64,000 nucleotides of DNA. Source: Echinostoma caproni. Taxonomy: Eukaryota; Platyhelminthes; Trematoda; Plagiorchiida; Echinostomatidae. The notes below the pieces were generated by a model, which saw nothing but the letters and a program-made list of their open reading frames with translations, had not been told where the DNA came from and did not search any database. This document shows, in pieces, positions 47,301 through 58,904 of this stretch (positions within the stretch are counted from its first letter, which is position 1; every line of letters starts with the position of its first letter). The position numbers were made by a program, and so were the translations under genes. The stretch lies in contig UZAN01039374.1 of the NCBI GenBank assembly GCA_900618425.1, positions 192,945 through 256,944 on the forward strand, read 5' to 3'.

Positions 47301-50225
47301 GTCGGTGATTCTAATTATGTGATAAAAGTTGGTTTGCTCTCGCATCATCCTGAAAACAGGAGTGAACCTTCTGTGGTCCAGGACTAAGAGTAAGAGGAAT
47401 GAAAAAGAATTCTGGTCCACGTGTTCTACGGCAGGTAAACATACGCTGGACAACACAATACAATGGAAAACACCGCACGGGTGAACTACATATCAGTATT
47501 ACTAGGTAAGTACACATAGAGATAGTTTTATGTGGAGCAATGACGTATGATTTCAGCCGGGCAATACAACGGAAGAATGATTATCCCGAAATCGAGAAGA
47601 TGTTGGTGAACAAACATTATATAACGGTTTAGAAGCAGAATGGGTGAACTGCTTTTCATCGATGAAATCATGACTGATTATCATAAAAACCGCANCTAGA
47701 AAGGATATCAATCTTTATCCGATAAATGACAACCCAACTTACTCCATGTCCGTGATAGCGATGGGCTGTCAAATTGATGTCGTGTGAAGTTTTTCACTCG
47801 CATATGTTCGTTGCGCATTTCGTCCCCATATCTTCACCTTTCGTCTAATTTTGAACATGTTAAATCACATTTCTGATGAGAGATAGAAGCGATTACACTA
47901 TTGCTAATGCAATACCCTCGTCATAGTCCTTCAGTTTGGGTAACACACCACCACTCCCGCAAAGGCATGGTGACATATACTAACTCCCAATAACGATCAC
48001 CCAGGTATCTATCATTCAAGTAAATCAGATAATGTGCTTGCATTTAGTTGTATTTTGCTAATAACAAACAGTTTCAGTAGATGAGACAGACATTTTTGTG
48101 ACTGTTTCCGGTGTATTTGCTCTATCTAACAGTAAAAGACTCAGGACTACTTAAACCACACAAATTAAAACACTTTTGAAGTATCCTCCGATCAAACCGA
48201 AAAAGAAACGCAAGCCATTTCATCCAGTGTTTCAATCAGCCTTATCATTCTCACACCCACAACGTCTCCAGTGAATACACAGAAATAAAAGTATAATGAG
48301 CGTGTACTTATACACACGCACACATCATTGCTTGTCACTGAGTACACCCAAGCAGCAATGTAAGTCTATAATTTCCAATGTGATGTATGCAATGGAAATC
48401 CTCAGACTTGTGATCAGATACATGACGGGGCTGATTTTTCTCTTTTTCGCAATATTGTACCTCAATTACTCAAGGGAAATGGAATTAGTGCTCGCATTCA
48501 TCCGTCATAAATGAGTATATCAGTTGATTTTTCTTGTTCTCACTCAGTTAGATACTGCTGCATCACAACAGTCAAAACGAGATCTGTTTTTTATACTCGT
48601 CATAAGGTACTACGTTTGAGTAAAAAATAAATCTGACATTAGATTTCAAGTGTAATTCAGAAAGTCGATGATAGAGCTACAAGTTAGCGGAGGACATAAG
48701 GACGTTTCGTTCTGATTGTTTTTNTTTTTATTTACACAATTCGTGAAACAAAACAGCATCAACGCTAATTTAATTCGAACTGATTTGTATGAGTAAATAT
48801 AGTTGAAACGTTCAGTTTGATTGACATTTAAAGAAGTCGTTGGTCAATTTGCCGAGTGTTGCAGAAGAACAAATAGTTTCATTCCCATTGGTAAAAACAT
48901 TATTTATTAATACAAACGCCTCGTTTCGAATAAAAGTAAATTAATAAATTAGTGAGAGTAAACACTCTGCAATGCTTCTTGAATTAAAACAATTGAGTAC
49001 CACTTTTATGCACTTAAATTACTAGTTTGTTCAGCTGAGTCTGACTCATTAGTGGCTCTTTAATGTAGTGGCAAATTTTAGACCCCTACAGCAATAATAA
49101 TGGGATGATGCTGAGCTAGCATTTTAATAATTAACACGCTAAGAACAACTTTTAATAATACGAAGTTTTCAATACGCCAAGTCCGTTTTATCCACTGTGT
49201 AGTGGTGAACAGTTTGGATTCTTCCAAACGGTTTTGATCTTCAACCTGCAATCGATAACGACCCGTGATGTTATACTTGTCGAGGATATGCACATTGAAA
49301 GTTACGATAAAATTGGAAGTCGATTTGTCCAAATATACATTATGGAAAGCCCTTTCTCAACTAGTGACCGTATTATGCATATAAGCTTCGGCGCAATTGT
49401 ACAGACAAAGATCAAAGTCACTTGGCGTTGTTCAAAATGAGGGTAACACCATGAAGTCGGATTTCCTGAAAATTGCAAGTAAAATAAAAGTAAAAGATGG
49501 GAAACCATCTTCATGGCAGACAATAGTTATCTTATCGCAATTTGCAAGCGTTTGAGATCCAATAATATTTATGCTTCTAGTAAACATTTAATTCCAGTGA
49601 AGTTGTGTCAGATAGGTGATGAAAAACACAACGTGTAGAGCTACAAACCACTTTTAGTAGCCCAGTGGTCATTTTGGACAAAAATAACGTATACTGTGGA
49701 ATCACATATGATAACCTTTGTGCTGGGGCTGTTTAAAAACAGGATCAAATAGGCTAACAAAACTCCGGAAATACCTATTGGATAGACTTTCTAAAAACCA
49801 CTTTTGAAACCAAATCTGTTGAAGAATTTCAAAAAGTTGATTCCTGAAGTAACCGGCGAAATGTTTGCAGTCTGTCATCGGCCAAACTGAATAGGCTCTT
49901 ACTGCAAGCAATTATGTCGGGTGGTCGCCTTTGTGTTACGCCGTATTTAGTTGGATCATTCTCGTGAACAAATAAAGTAAAATGTGACATCAACAACGTG
50001 CATCACTCTCATCAGTTTTGCTTGGCGTTTTTGTGGATTGCTAGATTTTGATTTTTTGACTTTGGGATGATATCGTTTTGGCTTGATACGGTCAAGATCT
50101 GGCGATCAAACAAGGTATATTATGCAATGCTCAAGATGGCAAATCTCGTTCTAATTGATCTCTTGACAACGGAAAGTTGGGAGATTATAATCCTAGAAAT
50201 AGAATCTGGTTGATCTCTGTTCTAG
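44313..50225. other. AT-rich interval, probably intronic
   Basis: No exon with good signals was found in nearly 6 kb. A frame at 45785-45985 and overlapping plus and minus frames at 49078-49440 are open but not decisive. Confidence 0.35.
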
Positions 50226-50259
50226 CGATGCCTTCGTTTGTTTGTTCATAACATGTGAG

Positions 50260-50497
50260 TATCAGTGGACGAAAGACAACTTACTGATGCCACGAAACTG
50301 GATAGACTGGCACACTGTGATGGGAACTCCAGCACCTTGTTATGATGATGATACTCTCTCCTTCCGTTTAAGTCCACAATACCCTTCTAGCTCCATTTTT
50401 GTGTTTTGGACGCCATCCCAAACGTTAGCTGTTGGCTACATACGACAAAAGCACATCGTATTCCTACACACCGCTCGGTGGCAGTCTATCGCAGAAG
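50260..50497 (+). CDS. candidate exon, Trp-rich, unrecognised product
   Basis: The phase 0 frame begins YQWTKDNLLMPRNWIDWH and runs about 79 codons to the donor AAG|GTATTT (50498). The acceptor GTTTGTTTGTTCATAACATGTGAG ends at 50259. A better acceptor (CTCTGTTCTAG, ends 50225) would extend the exon by 34 nt and change the entry phase to 2. Composition is protein-like with four Trp. No family was assigned. Confidence 0.35.
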
Positions 50498-51344
50498 GTA
50501 TTTTCACTGGCGTTTGGTAATCTAGAACAAAAAAGTTCATCACTCGCCCGATGCATCAAATGGGATATGCGAATATGAGCTGAGGTTGAGTGAGTACTAT
50601 CTTGGAACCATCAGATCATTTTGTTGCACTTCATGGAACTCCGAGAGAAATGCGTACGAAAGATCTGTGTACATTTTCTATGGAAATGTAGCGTTCTAAT
50701 CTTTGACTCATAGCTTACTGTGGTGAATATTTGCAATTAATTGTTTTTTAGATTCGGCAATTATGCACGAAGTCAGAGCTTCCAGTAACTTATCTTCAAA
50801 CAGATTTTAGCCTCCGGTTCAACAGCTACATGTGTTATTTATTTCATAGCCTCATTTATAAATTTACTACATCAACTGCGCAATCAAATTTGAAAGTGTT
50901 CACTGCAAAAAATAATGGACCGTCAAAAGAAGTATTAGTCCTAGCGGTAGTATCAATTTGGAAGCGATAATCGTGCGTCACACAGTTTTGGCTGACAAAT
51001 TATCAGCAAGGATTTTTAGGAACGCGTTCACACTGAGAACGCAACAATGTTATGTAAAAAGCAAAACCGGAAAAGTATGTTGAATCAGTTGAAACTCATT
51101 TGTGTTGGCTAATAACAAATTATAGACCACATCTGGTTAGCTGCACGTCCACACAGTAGAAATTGAGGAATGATGAACGACTACTGTCGGAAAAGGAGCT
51201 TGTTTGGTCACGTAGGCTTTTCGGCCTCAACTATGATACGTGATAGAGGATGGAGGATACAATTCGATGGTTTAGTGAATTTGCTCTTCTATAGACAGAA
51301 CTGAGCTTGAACCGCATTTATGAGAAGCCTTGGGCAGCTGTTTT

Positions 51345-51445
51345 AATTACGTTGGGTCGCATCAACATTGCAAATCCGGGGGATCGAATTCAGGACCTCC
51401 GAGGTTGGACGAATGCACACTATCAACCACGCCCGTAGCAATCTC
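51345..51445 (-). repeat. tRNA-derived SINE-like repeat, family B (antisense)
   Basis: The minus strand has CCTCGGAGGTCCTGAATTCG followed by ATCCCCC, a B-box-like core related to the repeats at 13.9 and 32.3 kb, preceded by the A-box-like GGGCGTGGTTGATAGTGTG. Confidence 0.42.
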
Positions 51446-51918
51446 ACCTATGACTTCATGCGGATCGCAAATGTGGATCACCAACAGACGCTTATGGGAT
51501 CCAAACATTCATACGCTAAATGACTATCCAAACGTTTTATTTCAAATGCCTTTCTATGTTGAAGATTTCACAATTCCGTATTTACCTAGTCACCCTCATT
51601 GTTACGCAATAGGAATGTGTATTTTTGGTGCAAAACAGTTCTGTACTAATTGATCAACGAAACTGTCAGGACTGCTTTTTATTACACGAGCGTTACGGGT
51701 TTGTTTGTTTTACACTGCAAAACGCACGCGATATACAATCAGTTAGTTTTATTAGGTTTTGCTTTTGAGTGATTTTGGAACGTATATCGGCTTGTGCAGA
51801 CTAGTAATGTTTGTTTTTCTTAGCATACTCAAAACATATGGGCATATTTTACTCAGAACATACATTAGCAAAATGATGCGAACTTATTTGACATGCACAG
51901 AGGACGATGTTGTTCCAG

Positions 51919-52101
51919 AAAAAAAGTAAGAAAGTACAGCCTTATCAATGCACAAGATCTCTCGGATCAGAAACCCATTCGTTCAGATGCGAACCAGCTC
52001 AAGATGTATCCACTGATTATTCGGAAGTTAATGTCCATCACGCGTCAAAAAGGCTCAGATGTTGGATAAGCTACTGGGAAAAAGTTATCCAATGCATTTG
52101 A
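51919..52101 (+). CDS. possible exon, charged, unrecognised product
   Basis: The acceptor GATGTTGTTCCAG ends at 51918. The open phase 0 frame reads PYQCTRSLGSETHSFRCEP and further polar residues to TGA at 52099-52101. No good donor was found (weak GTTATC or GTATCC within). Composition is protein-like, but the evidence is thin. Confidence 0.22.
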   Translation, partial: KKSKKVQPYQCTRSLGSETHSFRCEPAQDVSTDYSEVNVHHASKRLRCWISYWEKVIQCI

Positions 52102-53091
52102 ACCGGATACGAAGATATACAAATGAGCACTTGATTATAGATGACGCAGCCCTATGCTCCTGGGTGAGTATGAATGTGACCGATGTATGTTACTGAAATT
52201 GACGTAAATCTTGTATAGCACATGTCGTCATCCAAGGGTACGATGCCTTGGACCATTTTTGTATTTCTTTGTTCTGTGGTGACCACCTAACTATTATTTA
52301 CTACATGTAATAGCGGGAAATCAAATTGCAAAACAATGCTGATTTTCATTCACGCATTCAAGTGTAACCTTAAAATGGCAATGGGTCAGTCCAACTTAAA
52401 ATACATTAAAAAGTATATGTTTCTACTATTTTGTTTTTGGACTTGTCACGATGCCACGCCGCCCATATGAAATGGACAAAAACTGTGTTGAATGTTTGAC
52501 AGACCATATTCTGTACGTTTTATTGACTCACAAGTGGGTACTCTGCAAAAGCGATCACCTATGAGGGAAAATTATCCAACAGAAATCCCCTGCTTTTGAC
52601 CAAGGCAGTGATTTCGTCATTGAAATATTTCCTCGAAACACATCACAATCATTACGGGTAACGCTTTGTTATGGATGCTCGGAGTTACAAATCACGACAG
52701 AAACGGCAAGTAACTTAGATTTCTCTTATTGCGGTATATCCCTAACTTATTATGATATCATTTTCGGTAAGATTTAAAACTGTTCTCAAGGTTTAACCAT
52801 TGCTTATTGGAACCAGTTTGAACTTTGACGAGATAGTCCTAAATGAGAACGAGAATCAGTATCATCAAAAATGATATGTTATTGACACTAGCAACATGAA
52901 GTTTTCAATTTGCGTGGTTATCTTCTCCAGTTCAATAAAGTAGTGTTTCTCGGTTCGTAGGAGTAAAGATCCGACATCCATGCTAACCAATGGATAAATC
53001 GAGAACAACCACATTATCTATGCAAGTGGGAATATCAGCGCGATAGAGTGTGGTCAACCGAAATGGTGGTGAGGTTTTCTGACCTCATTAG

Positions 53092-53287
53092 GATTTTTTG
53101 CTCCTGGATAATGTAATCCTTGTAACAAGATTCAGGAGCTGCACTCAAGTTCCTCCTCACCTGATTGGAACCTCACGGGTCAGTGAACTAGAAAATTGCC
53201 TTTCGGCCAGTGGCTTCGCATTCCTCCCATTCGAGAACAATTTCTACCAATCCAATTTAGACGGAGAAATACAGTTTTTTCTCTCAA
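53092..53287 (+). CDS. candidate 196-nt exon, unrecognised product
   Basis: A strong acceptor (GAGGTTTTCTGACCTCATTAG) ends at 53091 and a TCAA|GTAAAA donor starts at 53288. The phase 0 to 1 frame encodes LLLDNVILVTRFRSCTQVPP and LSASGFAFLPFENNFYQSN. End phase fits the next candidate at 53750, the joined codon being Lys. It has good signals and protein-like composition. Not recognised. Confidence 0.38.
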
Positions 53288-53749
53288 GTAAAATATGGTT
53301 ATATATAGACGGAACTCCATTTTTCTGAGTAGCACTACCAGTCATTTTTATTTTATCGTTTGACAACAAATCAATCACTCCGTATGATAATAGAGAAAAA
53401 ATTGAATAATACCGAAGAGAAATGACTGATCGTAAAGAAGTCTATTCTCATACTGCTTTTCAACCCAAATAAAATTATCACATTTTTGATAATTTTTTTA
53501 TTCCAAGCCCCTTTTAGTCACGCGCGTGCTTGTGATTCGTTGCGTATGATTTCGACACTGCAATGCATCGTAAATCGGGACACCTATTGGGAAACACAAA
53601 AGGATTCATAAAATTGAGTTTACATTCCCCACGGTAGAACTCCTTGATCCTACAAGCCGACGATTGTAAAAGAGAAATTCTTCCCAAACCTTGAGAATGC
53701 ACACGGTGGACGACCAATGACACTCTTGTGAAATCGTTTTTCGTAACAG

Positions 53750-53991
53750 AAGCACATGAACCTTATTCCATTATATCATGCATGGCAGACATTACACACG
53801 ATCCTGCATACTCAGTTCCGTCTGCACGCGGGCAGCTTGGTGTTGAAATCGGAATGAAACTGTTCAGGCGGAAATCAAGTAGTGTGTTCAAACTGTTCAC
53901 TGAATCTGAACACATAATGGTCCCTTTTCAAAATGATTTGGAGCTTCTATGCTTTATTTCTGTGTTGTGCTCGTTTGGATCATTGTATTAA
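53750..53991 (+). CDS. candidate exon, possibly terminal
   Basis: The acceptor CGTTTTTCGTAACAG ends at 53749. The phase 1 frame contains ADITHDPAYSVPSARGQLGV and MKLFRRKSSS and stays open to TAA at 53989-53991. It may end earlier at a weak GTAGTG donor (53879). If terminal, it closes the tentative plus-strand gene that begins around 23.5-30 kb. Product unknown. Confidence 0.33.
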
Positions 53992-56030
53992 ATTGGACAG
54001 AATGAGGAATGCGTGCATGTTTCATGTAACATAAAGTGGTCAGGTTACTAATGTATGCAAAGTCTGTTGTAGGAATTTCGAAGAGTTATTATGGTGAATC
54101 TCTCAAGAGGGTGATACTTGACATAAGTTTATGAATGCAAAAGGTTAATGCCATATTGTGTTTATGCTGACAATAATGATATTCATAACTAGAAACTTTT
54201 GCGTAATTCATTTCAAATATAAATCGCGTTCAACCACGACGTCAGTTAAATTTCTGTTCATCAAAGTTATGAATAGAATGTTAACTCGGAAACCAAGATC
54301 ACATTTACAAATAATTAAGATGCATCGGTAAATTAAATGATAACGTAAGACGTGGTCAACATCACAGAATATATGATAGCTTTTACCCCCAGGTTCAGTC
54401 ATGTGGTGAATCAGCATCCACCTCTGGTGCCATCTTCGTAAGATTGATCACCATTTAGTCCCTCAGCTAAACATTAATTCTTACATACCAAGTGCAATAT
54501 TGTTCCGATTATTGACATTGACCTTTACCAAGGCCAATGTATAACATTTTTAACTCTAATCTCTATAGCTCAAAAGTTTATAGAATTTGCAGATAGTTAA
54601 CCCTTCGCTTTGTGATAACACTTAACGAGGATTGACTGAAACACTGCCCTGATAAGCTGGCAAAATGTACACGAGTCGCCATCCAGCTCCTTTCTCTCCT
54701 AGCACATAAAAAGCACAAATACACGTTAAATTACCGATCGCCTTTCATTTATCAAAATTTCAACCGAAGAATTGCAGCAGCACATTTTAATAATGCAGTT
54801 AAAACAGACGGTCGAATAATTCACATGAAAGACATCAATATTCAGATATATGGTGTCGAAAAAGAATTATTGCGTAAACAATGTTGCGTGCATCAATGTC
54901 ATGATAATTGTTACATTTTCATATTGTCACAATTGGTATGTTTAATTTCAGATCAAGCAGTTGAATGTGTGCGGGATGACGTCAAATTGTCCTTTAAAAA
55001 GACCAGTTAACGTTACATGAAGCAATCTATTGTTTTCAGTTGCAAAGACAGAAGTTACCTAAACGAACCGTTGCCCGATCCACAATGCACGGCGTGCATC
55101 TCTTGGCTTAATCAACTGAGGCTGTGTATCTTGAGAGATAAAATAATCGTATCCTGGTTCATCTTGAGTAGCTTGTAGATTGATACTAGTTTCGAGTCTT
55201 CTGCTAACTACGATTACTGCCGTTTGATCTCTGAATACTACCCAGAAGTGAAAAGGCTTCATTTTTCCTCCAATGGTAACTAGATCTGTGACTAGTGAAC
55301 AACAACTTCTTTATACTAAACTGTTGAGATGTCGTTGAACATTTCAAATAAAAAGGTGAACGGAAATATTTTCGCGGAGTTGAAAAACGAGATCCGCCAA
55401 TCACTTCGAGAGGACATGATGCATCATATTCAGAAGAAAACTGACAAGTTAAGTTGGTGGACTCCATCCCAAAGTGACTGAGAAATGTGTTCATAAATGA
55501 TGGAGTGCATACAGAGTACAAACATCTCTCTTATGTTTGTTTATCATTTTCATAAACTTCCTATGATTTACTATGTATATGCAGTTAACTTACAACTCAT
55601 ATACCGCAAACCATCGATTAAATGGAGGTGTTCCAATAATAGAAGCAACACCATCAGTAGATACTGATTCCGATACGTTTTGACTGGTGTGAGACAATAC
55701 CAGGCCCATTCCGGTGAAGGGATCGGCAAACCCTAGACTTTAGAATGAAGAGATCTGATGAAACTCATGATGTTGCACGGTTTCAATCAGTATGCGTTCA
55801 TGGAGAAAAATAGATCACTCTGACACTGGATATAAAGTCATAATCTTTCCGGGCACATTGAAGTTCCGAAAACTAGTGAATGCCCCTTCTAGCACCACAA
55901 TAATTAGCCTATATCGAACCTGGTTGGTTTTCAATGATTTAATGATTTTATTGCTTCTGGTAACCCCATGTGATAGACGTAAGATAAAACTAAGAGCGAG
56001 ATAACTGCTCTTGAGTTTTGCTGACTGGAG
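53992..56030. other. AT-rich interval, no supported gene
   Basis: Small frames at 54825-55010 (+), 55204-55521 (-) and 55792-56004 (+) lack convincing splice or start context. Confidence 0.35.
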
Positions 56031-56036
56031 ACTGGA

Positions 56037-56212
56037 GCTGGTGACCCGGTGGTAACGTCACGAAATTATTACCTTCGGGAACGTGCGTTCGAATCCCACC
56101 TTCACTGCCCGACTTTCATCGTTCTGTATTGTATAGCAGTTCTTTGATTGTCCGCTTCTCCCTTCCTCAAAGATCTATCTTTGTGTATTAAATAAAATTA
56201 GGTAAAAATGAA
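56037..56212 (+). repeat. SINE-like repeat, family A, copy 4
   Basis: Head GGTGACCCGGTGGTAACGTC, near-consensus B box GTGCGTTCGAATCCCACC, body TGCCCGACTTTC…TATTGTATAGCAG, and tail TATCTTTGTGTATTAAATAA then A-rich. It is the best-preserved copy of the family. Confidence 0.65.
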
Positions 56213-56837
56213 ACACAAGAAATAAAATAGACGACGATTTGCACAGTCCTCTGTGGTCAATTGCGGTTGGTAGCCCTGCTCGTCCCGGAAGATGATATAA
56301 GATATATCATGCATATTGCTTTAGCTTTACAACTGATTACTTCAAACACTTCACCGAAAAAATTGCCTACCAGTAAATGGAATTAGGCTTGTTCGTCAAG
56401 TGTCATTTTTACCCGACGCACATGAATAGAATATCAGTGCTTCTTGTACAGGTAATTGTCGAGTTTCATAAGCGATAGGCAAAATCAATTAAGGTAATCG
56501 CCTTTTCACACTGCTTTTTTATGTGGAGGAATTCTAGTAGCAAAAACATCACAGCGTTTGGAAATTGATATCATTTTCTTGCAAAGTCAACTTTAACAGC
56601 TCAAAGGTACTATCAAATACCTGATTTAAATCATTTTGAGCATTCTGAGTATGTTCGGTGAATTTCAGAAGCATTTAATGGAGTGGGTTAAAGAAGAATG
56701 GTTTTGCTAGAATGGTAAAAACTTATTAGAATAAGGATAATAAATTTCGAAATCACCAAAAGCAGCGCATAAACATATGGAGCTGCGTTCAGTACTGTAT
56801 ATACTTGAACCCCAAAATGTTCCCGCTTCTCAGGTGA

Positions 56838-56848
56838 CCCCCCCCCCC
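56838..56848. repeat. homopolymer C run
   Basis: Eleven consecutive C in otherwise AT-rich DNA; a likely site of sequencing-length error. Confidence 0.9.
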
Positions 56849-57163
56849 ATCATACTTCCTGAAAAGTCAAACATGACCGGTTGCCGTGGTATCAGCTTGA
56901 TTGGACGGTTTTGGTAGGCGATCCTTTTGGTGTGTTCATTCCGGATAACCGATATTGGATGGGTACAAAGTTTTTAATAACATTGCCTCAGCCCAGTTTG
57001 TTATTCGAATGAATAAAATGCTGTTGAACAAGCATTCTCGAAGATTCGAAAAAAGCTGAAAGCTGCACAGGGAATTGTGAAAAGATTGTTTTCATGAGAG
57101 CAAGAAGAAGCATCATGATCACAGGATGTGTTCAATTCAACTAGTTCATGGTAATCTTATCAA

Positions 57164-57403
57164 TTGCGTCAACTGCATAAGGATGGCCATAATAGAAGTG
57201 CCATCCTTGTTCAACTCATCCCTCAGGGCTCTCGGCTACCTTGTATGTATGGACTTCCCAAAGTACACAAGGATGATATTCCCGTACGGCCCATAATATC
57301 TATGATTGGAGCACCCCACCAGAAGTTAGCAGGATGGTTAGCAAAACTCATTCAAACTAATCAAAGAAAAGTTCTCAAATTACACTGTGAAAGATTCGTT
57401 TGA
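57164..57403 (+). pseudogene. PLE reverse transcriptase, N-terminal fragment
   Basis: The frame contains SRLPCMYGLPKVHKDDIPVR followed by PIIS, the conserved block that precedes the RT fingers in Penelope-like elements. It ends at a stop; the continuation (VKDSFEFVEKI…) is in another frame starting at 57387. A -1/+2 frameshift or a small indel near 57390 separates them. Confidence 0.8.
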
Positions 57404-57938
57404 ATTTGTTGAAAAAATCCGTGATCCTAATGTTTCCCATAGACACATGGTCTCGTATAATGTTTGTTCCTTATTCACAAATGTTCTTCTTTGTGAACCT
57501 ATAGACATTATCTGTTCATATGCCGACGAACTCAACATTCCCACACATAGTCTCCAAAAATTACTGCTTCCATGTACCAAAGATGTACAGTTCTGTTTTA
57601 ACGGAGATCATTATCGTCAAGTTGAAGGAGTTGCAATGGGTAGTCCCCTAGGACCTGTCCTGGCTGATATCTTCATGGGAAACCTGGAGAATACAAAACT
57701 GCGGCAATGCATAAAGAGCACACACTTCTACGGCCGTTACGTGGATGACACATTTGTCATACTGAATGACAGTGCACAAGCGCAAGTAATGCTTAAAATA
57801 CTCAACCGTTCGCATCCGAATATTTAATTCACGGTGGAGCACGAATCCAAATCTTCCTTCCATTTCCTGGATGTCAAGTTGACCAGAAAAGAGGACGGAT
57901 CTCTCATCAGATCCGGATTTCACAAGCCGATATGGATA
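57387..57938 (+). pseudogene. PLE reverse transcriptase core, interrupted by a stop
   Basis: One frame holds the fingers and palm: MVSYNVCSLFTNVLLCEPID, the AMGSPLGPVLADIFMGNLE motif, GRYVDDTFVIL with the catalytic aspartates, and SHPNI. An in-frame TAA follows (57825-57827). The same frame resumes with FTVEHESKSSFHFLDVKLTR and KEDGSLIRSGFHKP before a second stop. Catalytic residues are intact, but the protein is cut. Confidence 0.85.
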
Positions 57939-58280
57939 TCTTAATTCTAGAAGTTTTTGTCCAATACAATCCAAAAGATCTTTGGTGTACAGTTTTTTCC
58001 CTAGAGCCAGGATAACCTGCTCCATTGAAACGTTGGAGTTCGACGTTCACTGCATATCCACGGCAATGCACAAAAATGGATACCCGAAAAACTTTATTTC
58101 AAAGTATGGAGCGCCGTTGACTAAACTAGAAACACGTGACACCGCCTCAAAAAAAGCTGTTTTGTCAACATACCGTTTCAAGGTGATCAAAGTGATAGGC
58201 GAATACAGCGTAAGTTGAAACAAGCGAATGAATGAACGTATTATGCTGCCTCCCTCATAATACTGCACGACACGAAGCGA

Positions 58281-58643
58281 ATGCTCACTGAATCCAATCT
58301 AGACAAACCCGAGTTTTCAGTTACCTCCTTCTGTGTTTACCTATTTCAATGCACTTGCGGTAGCAAGTACGTCGGAAGAACTGAGAGACGATTGTCTACC
58401 AGGATAGCAGAGCATGTACCGAAACAATTGGCGTCTATCGGATCCAAGTTTCCATCCAGTTCAATCACCCGATATAAACTGGATAGCAAAGAATGTGACA
58501 AACCTAGGAGCGCCTTTCGCGTCTTGATCCGCCAGCAAGGTAGCCGTCTACTACGATTCGCTGAAGCGGCTGCCATTCGACATTACAAACCCGATTTATG
58601 TAAACAGGTAGAATTTGTGGGTAGCTTTGCGCTGACTTGGTAG
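58281..58643 (+). CDS. PLE C-terminal GIY-YIG-type endonuclease domain
   Basis: The 120-codon open frame carries the compact PLE endonuclease: the zinc-knuckle-like CTCGSKYVGRT (YVGRT at 58368-58382, replacing canonical GIY-YIG), the R….R..EH.P helix (STRIAEHVPKQL), S.I.R…D…C, F.VL, LLRFAEAAAI with the catalytic Glu, and PDLC, ending in W-stop. In active elements it nicks target DNA to prime reverse transcription. This domain appears undamaged although the RT upstream is broken; it would not be translated in frame with RT. Confidence 0.85.
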   Translation: MLTESNLDKPEFSVTSFCVYLFQCTCGSKYVGRTERRLSTRIAEHVPKQLASIGSKFPSSSITRYKLDSKECDKPRSAFRVLIRQQGSRLLRFAEAAAIRHYKPDLCKQVEFVGSFALTW

Positions 58644-58904
58644 TTGTCACTGTCCCCGTCCCTCTCCCCTCTCTCCACCCTGCAGTGATTCCGCTCCCTG
58701 CACCTATGCCCAATCCGGTTCATATTAGTAACCTTTGCCCTTCGTATTGATTGATTTCTCTTCCCCGTGTGTTCGCCTGTACCCAAACCTGTCACTCTTT
58801 TAACCAAACGTGATCTGAATGTATGTACACAACTGAGGAGATTACCACAAAATAGTTGAATTCGACAAATTTTGTTATCATTCTTCTTCTTGCTCTCATG
58901 AAAA

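Larger units (their letters stand above)
57089..58904 (+). mobile_element. Penelope-like element, 5'-truncated, with GIY-YIG endonuclease and terminal inverted repeat
   Basis: The element carries PLE reverse transcriptase blocks: GLPKVHK at 57251-57271, VRPIIS, YNVCSLFTNV, AMGSPLGPVLADIF at about 57633-57674, catalytic YVDD at 57738-57749, then FLDVKLTRKEDGS. These are followed by the C-terminal GIY-YIG-type endonuclease. It is bounded by a perfect 22-bp inverted repeat (57089-57110 and 58883-58904), so its span is about 1.8 kb. The N-terminal third of a full PLE protein is absent. RT is broken by a frameshift near 57390, an in-frame TAA at 57825-57827 and further shifts at 57.94-58.25 kb, so it is not autonomous. 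Confidence 0.88.

Noticed and set aside
50260..50497. Immunoglobulin-like domain suggested by YQWTKDN
   Set aside because: The paired cysteine with the DxGxYxC pattern is absent.
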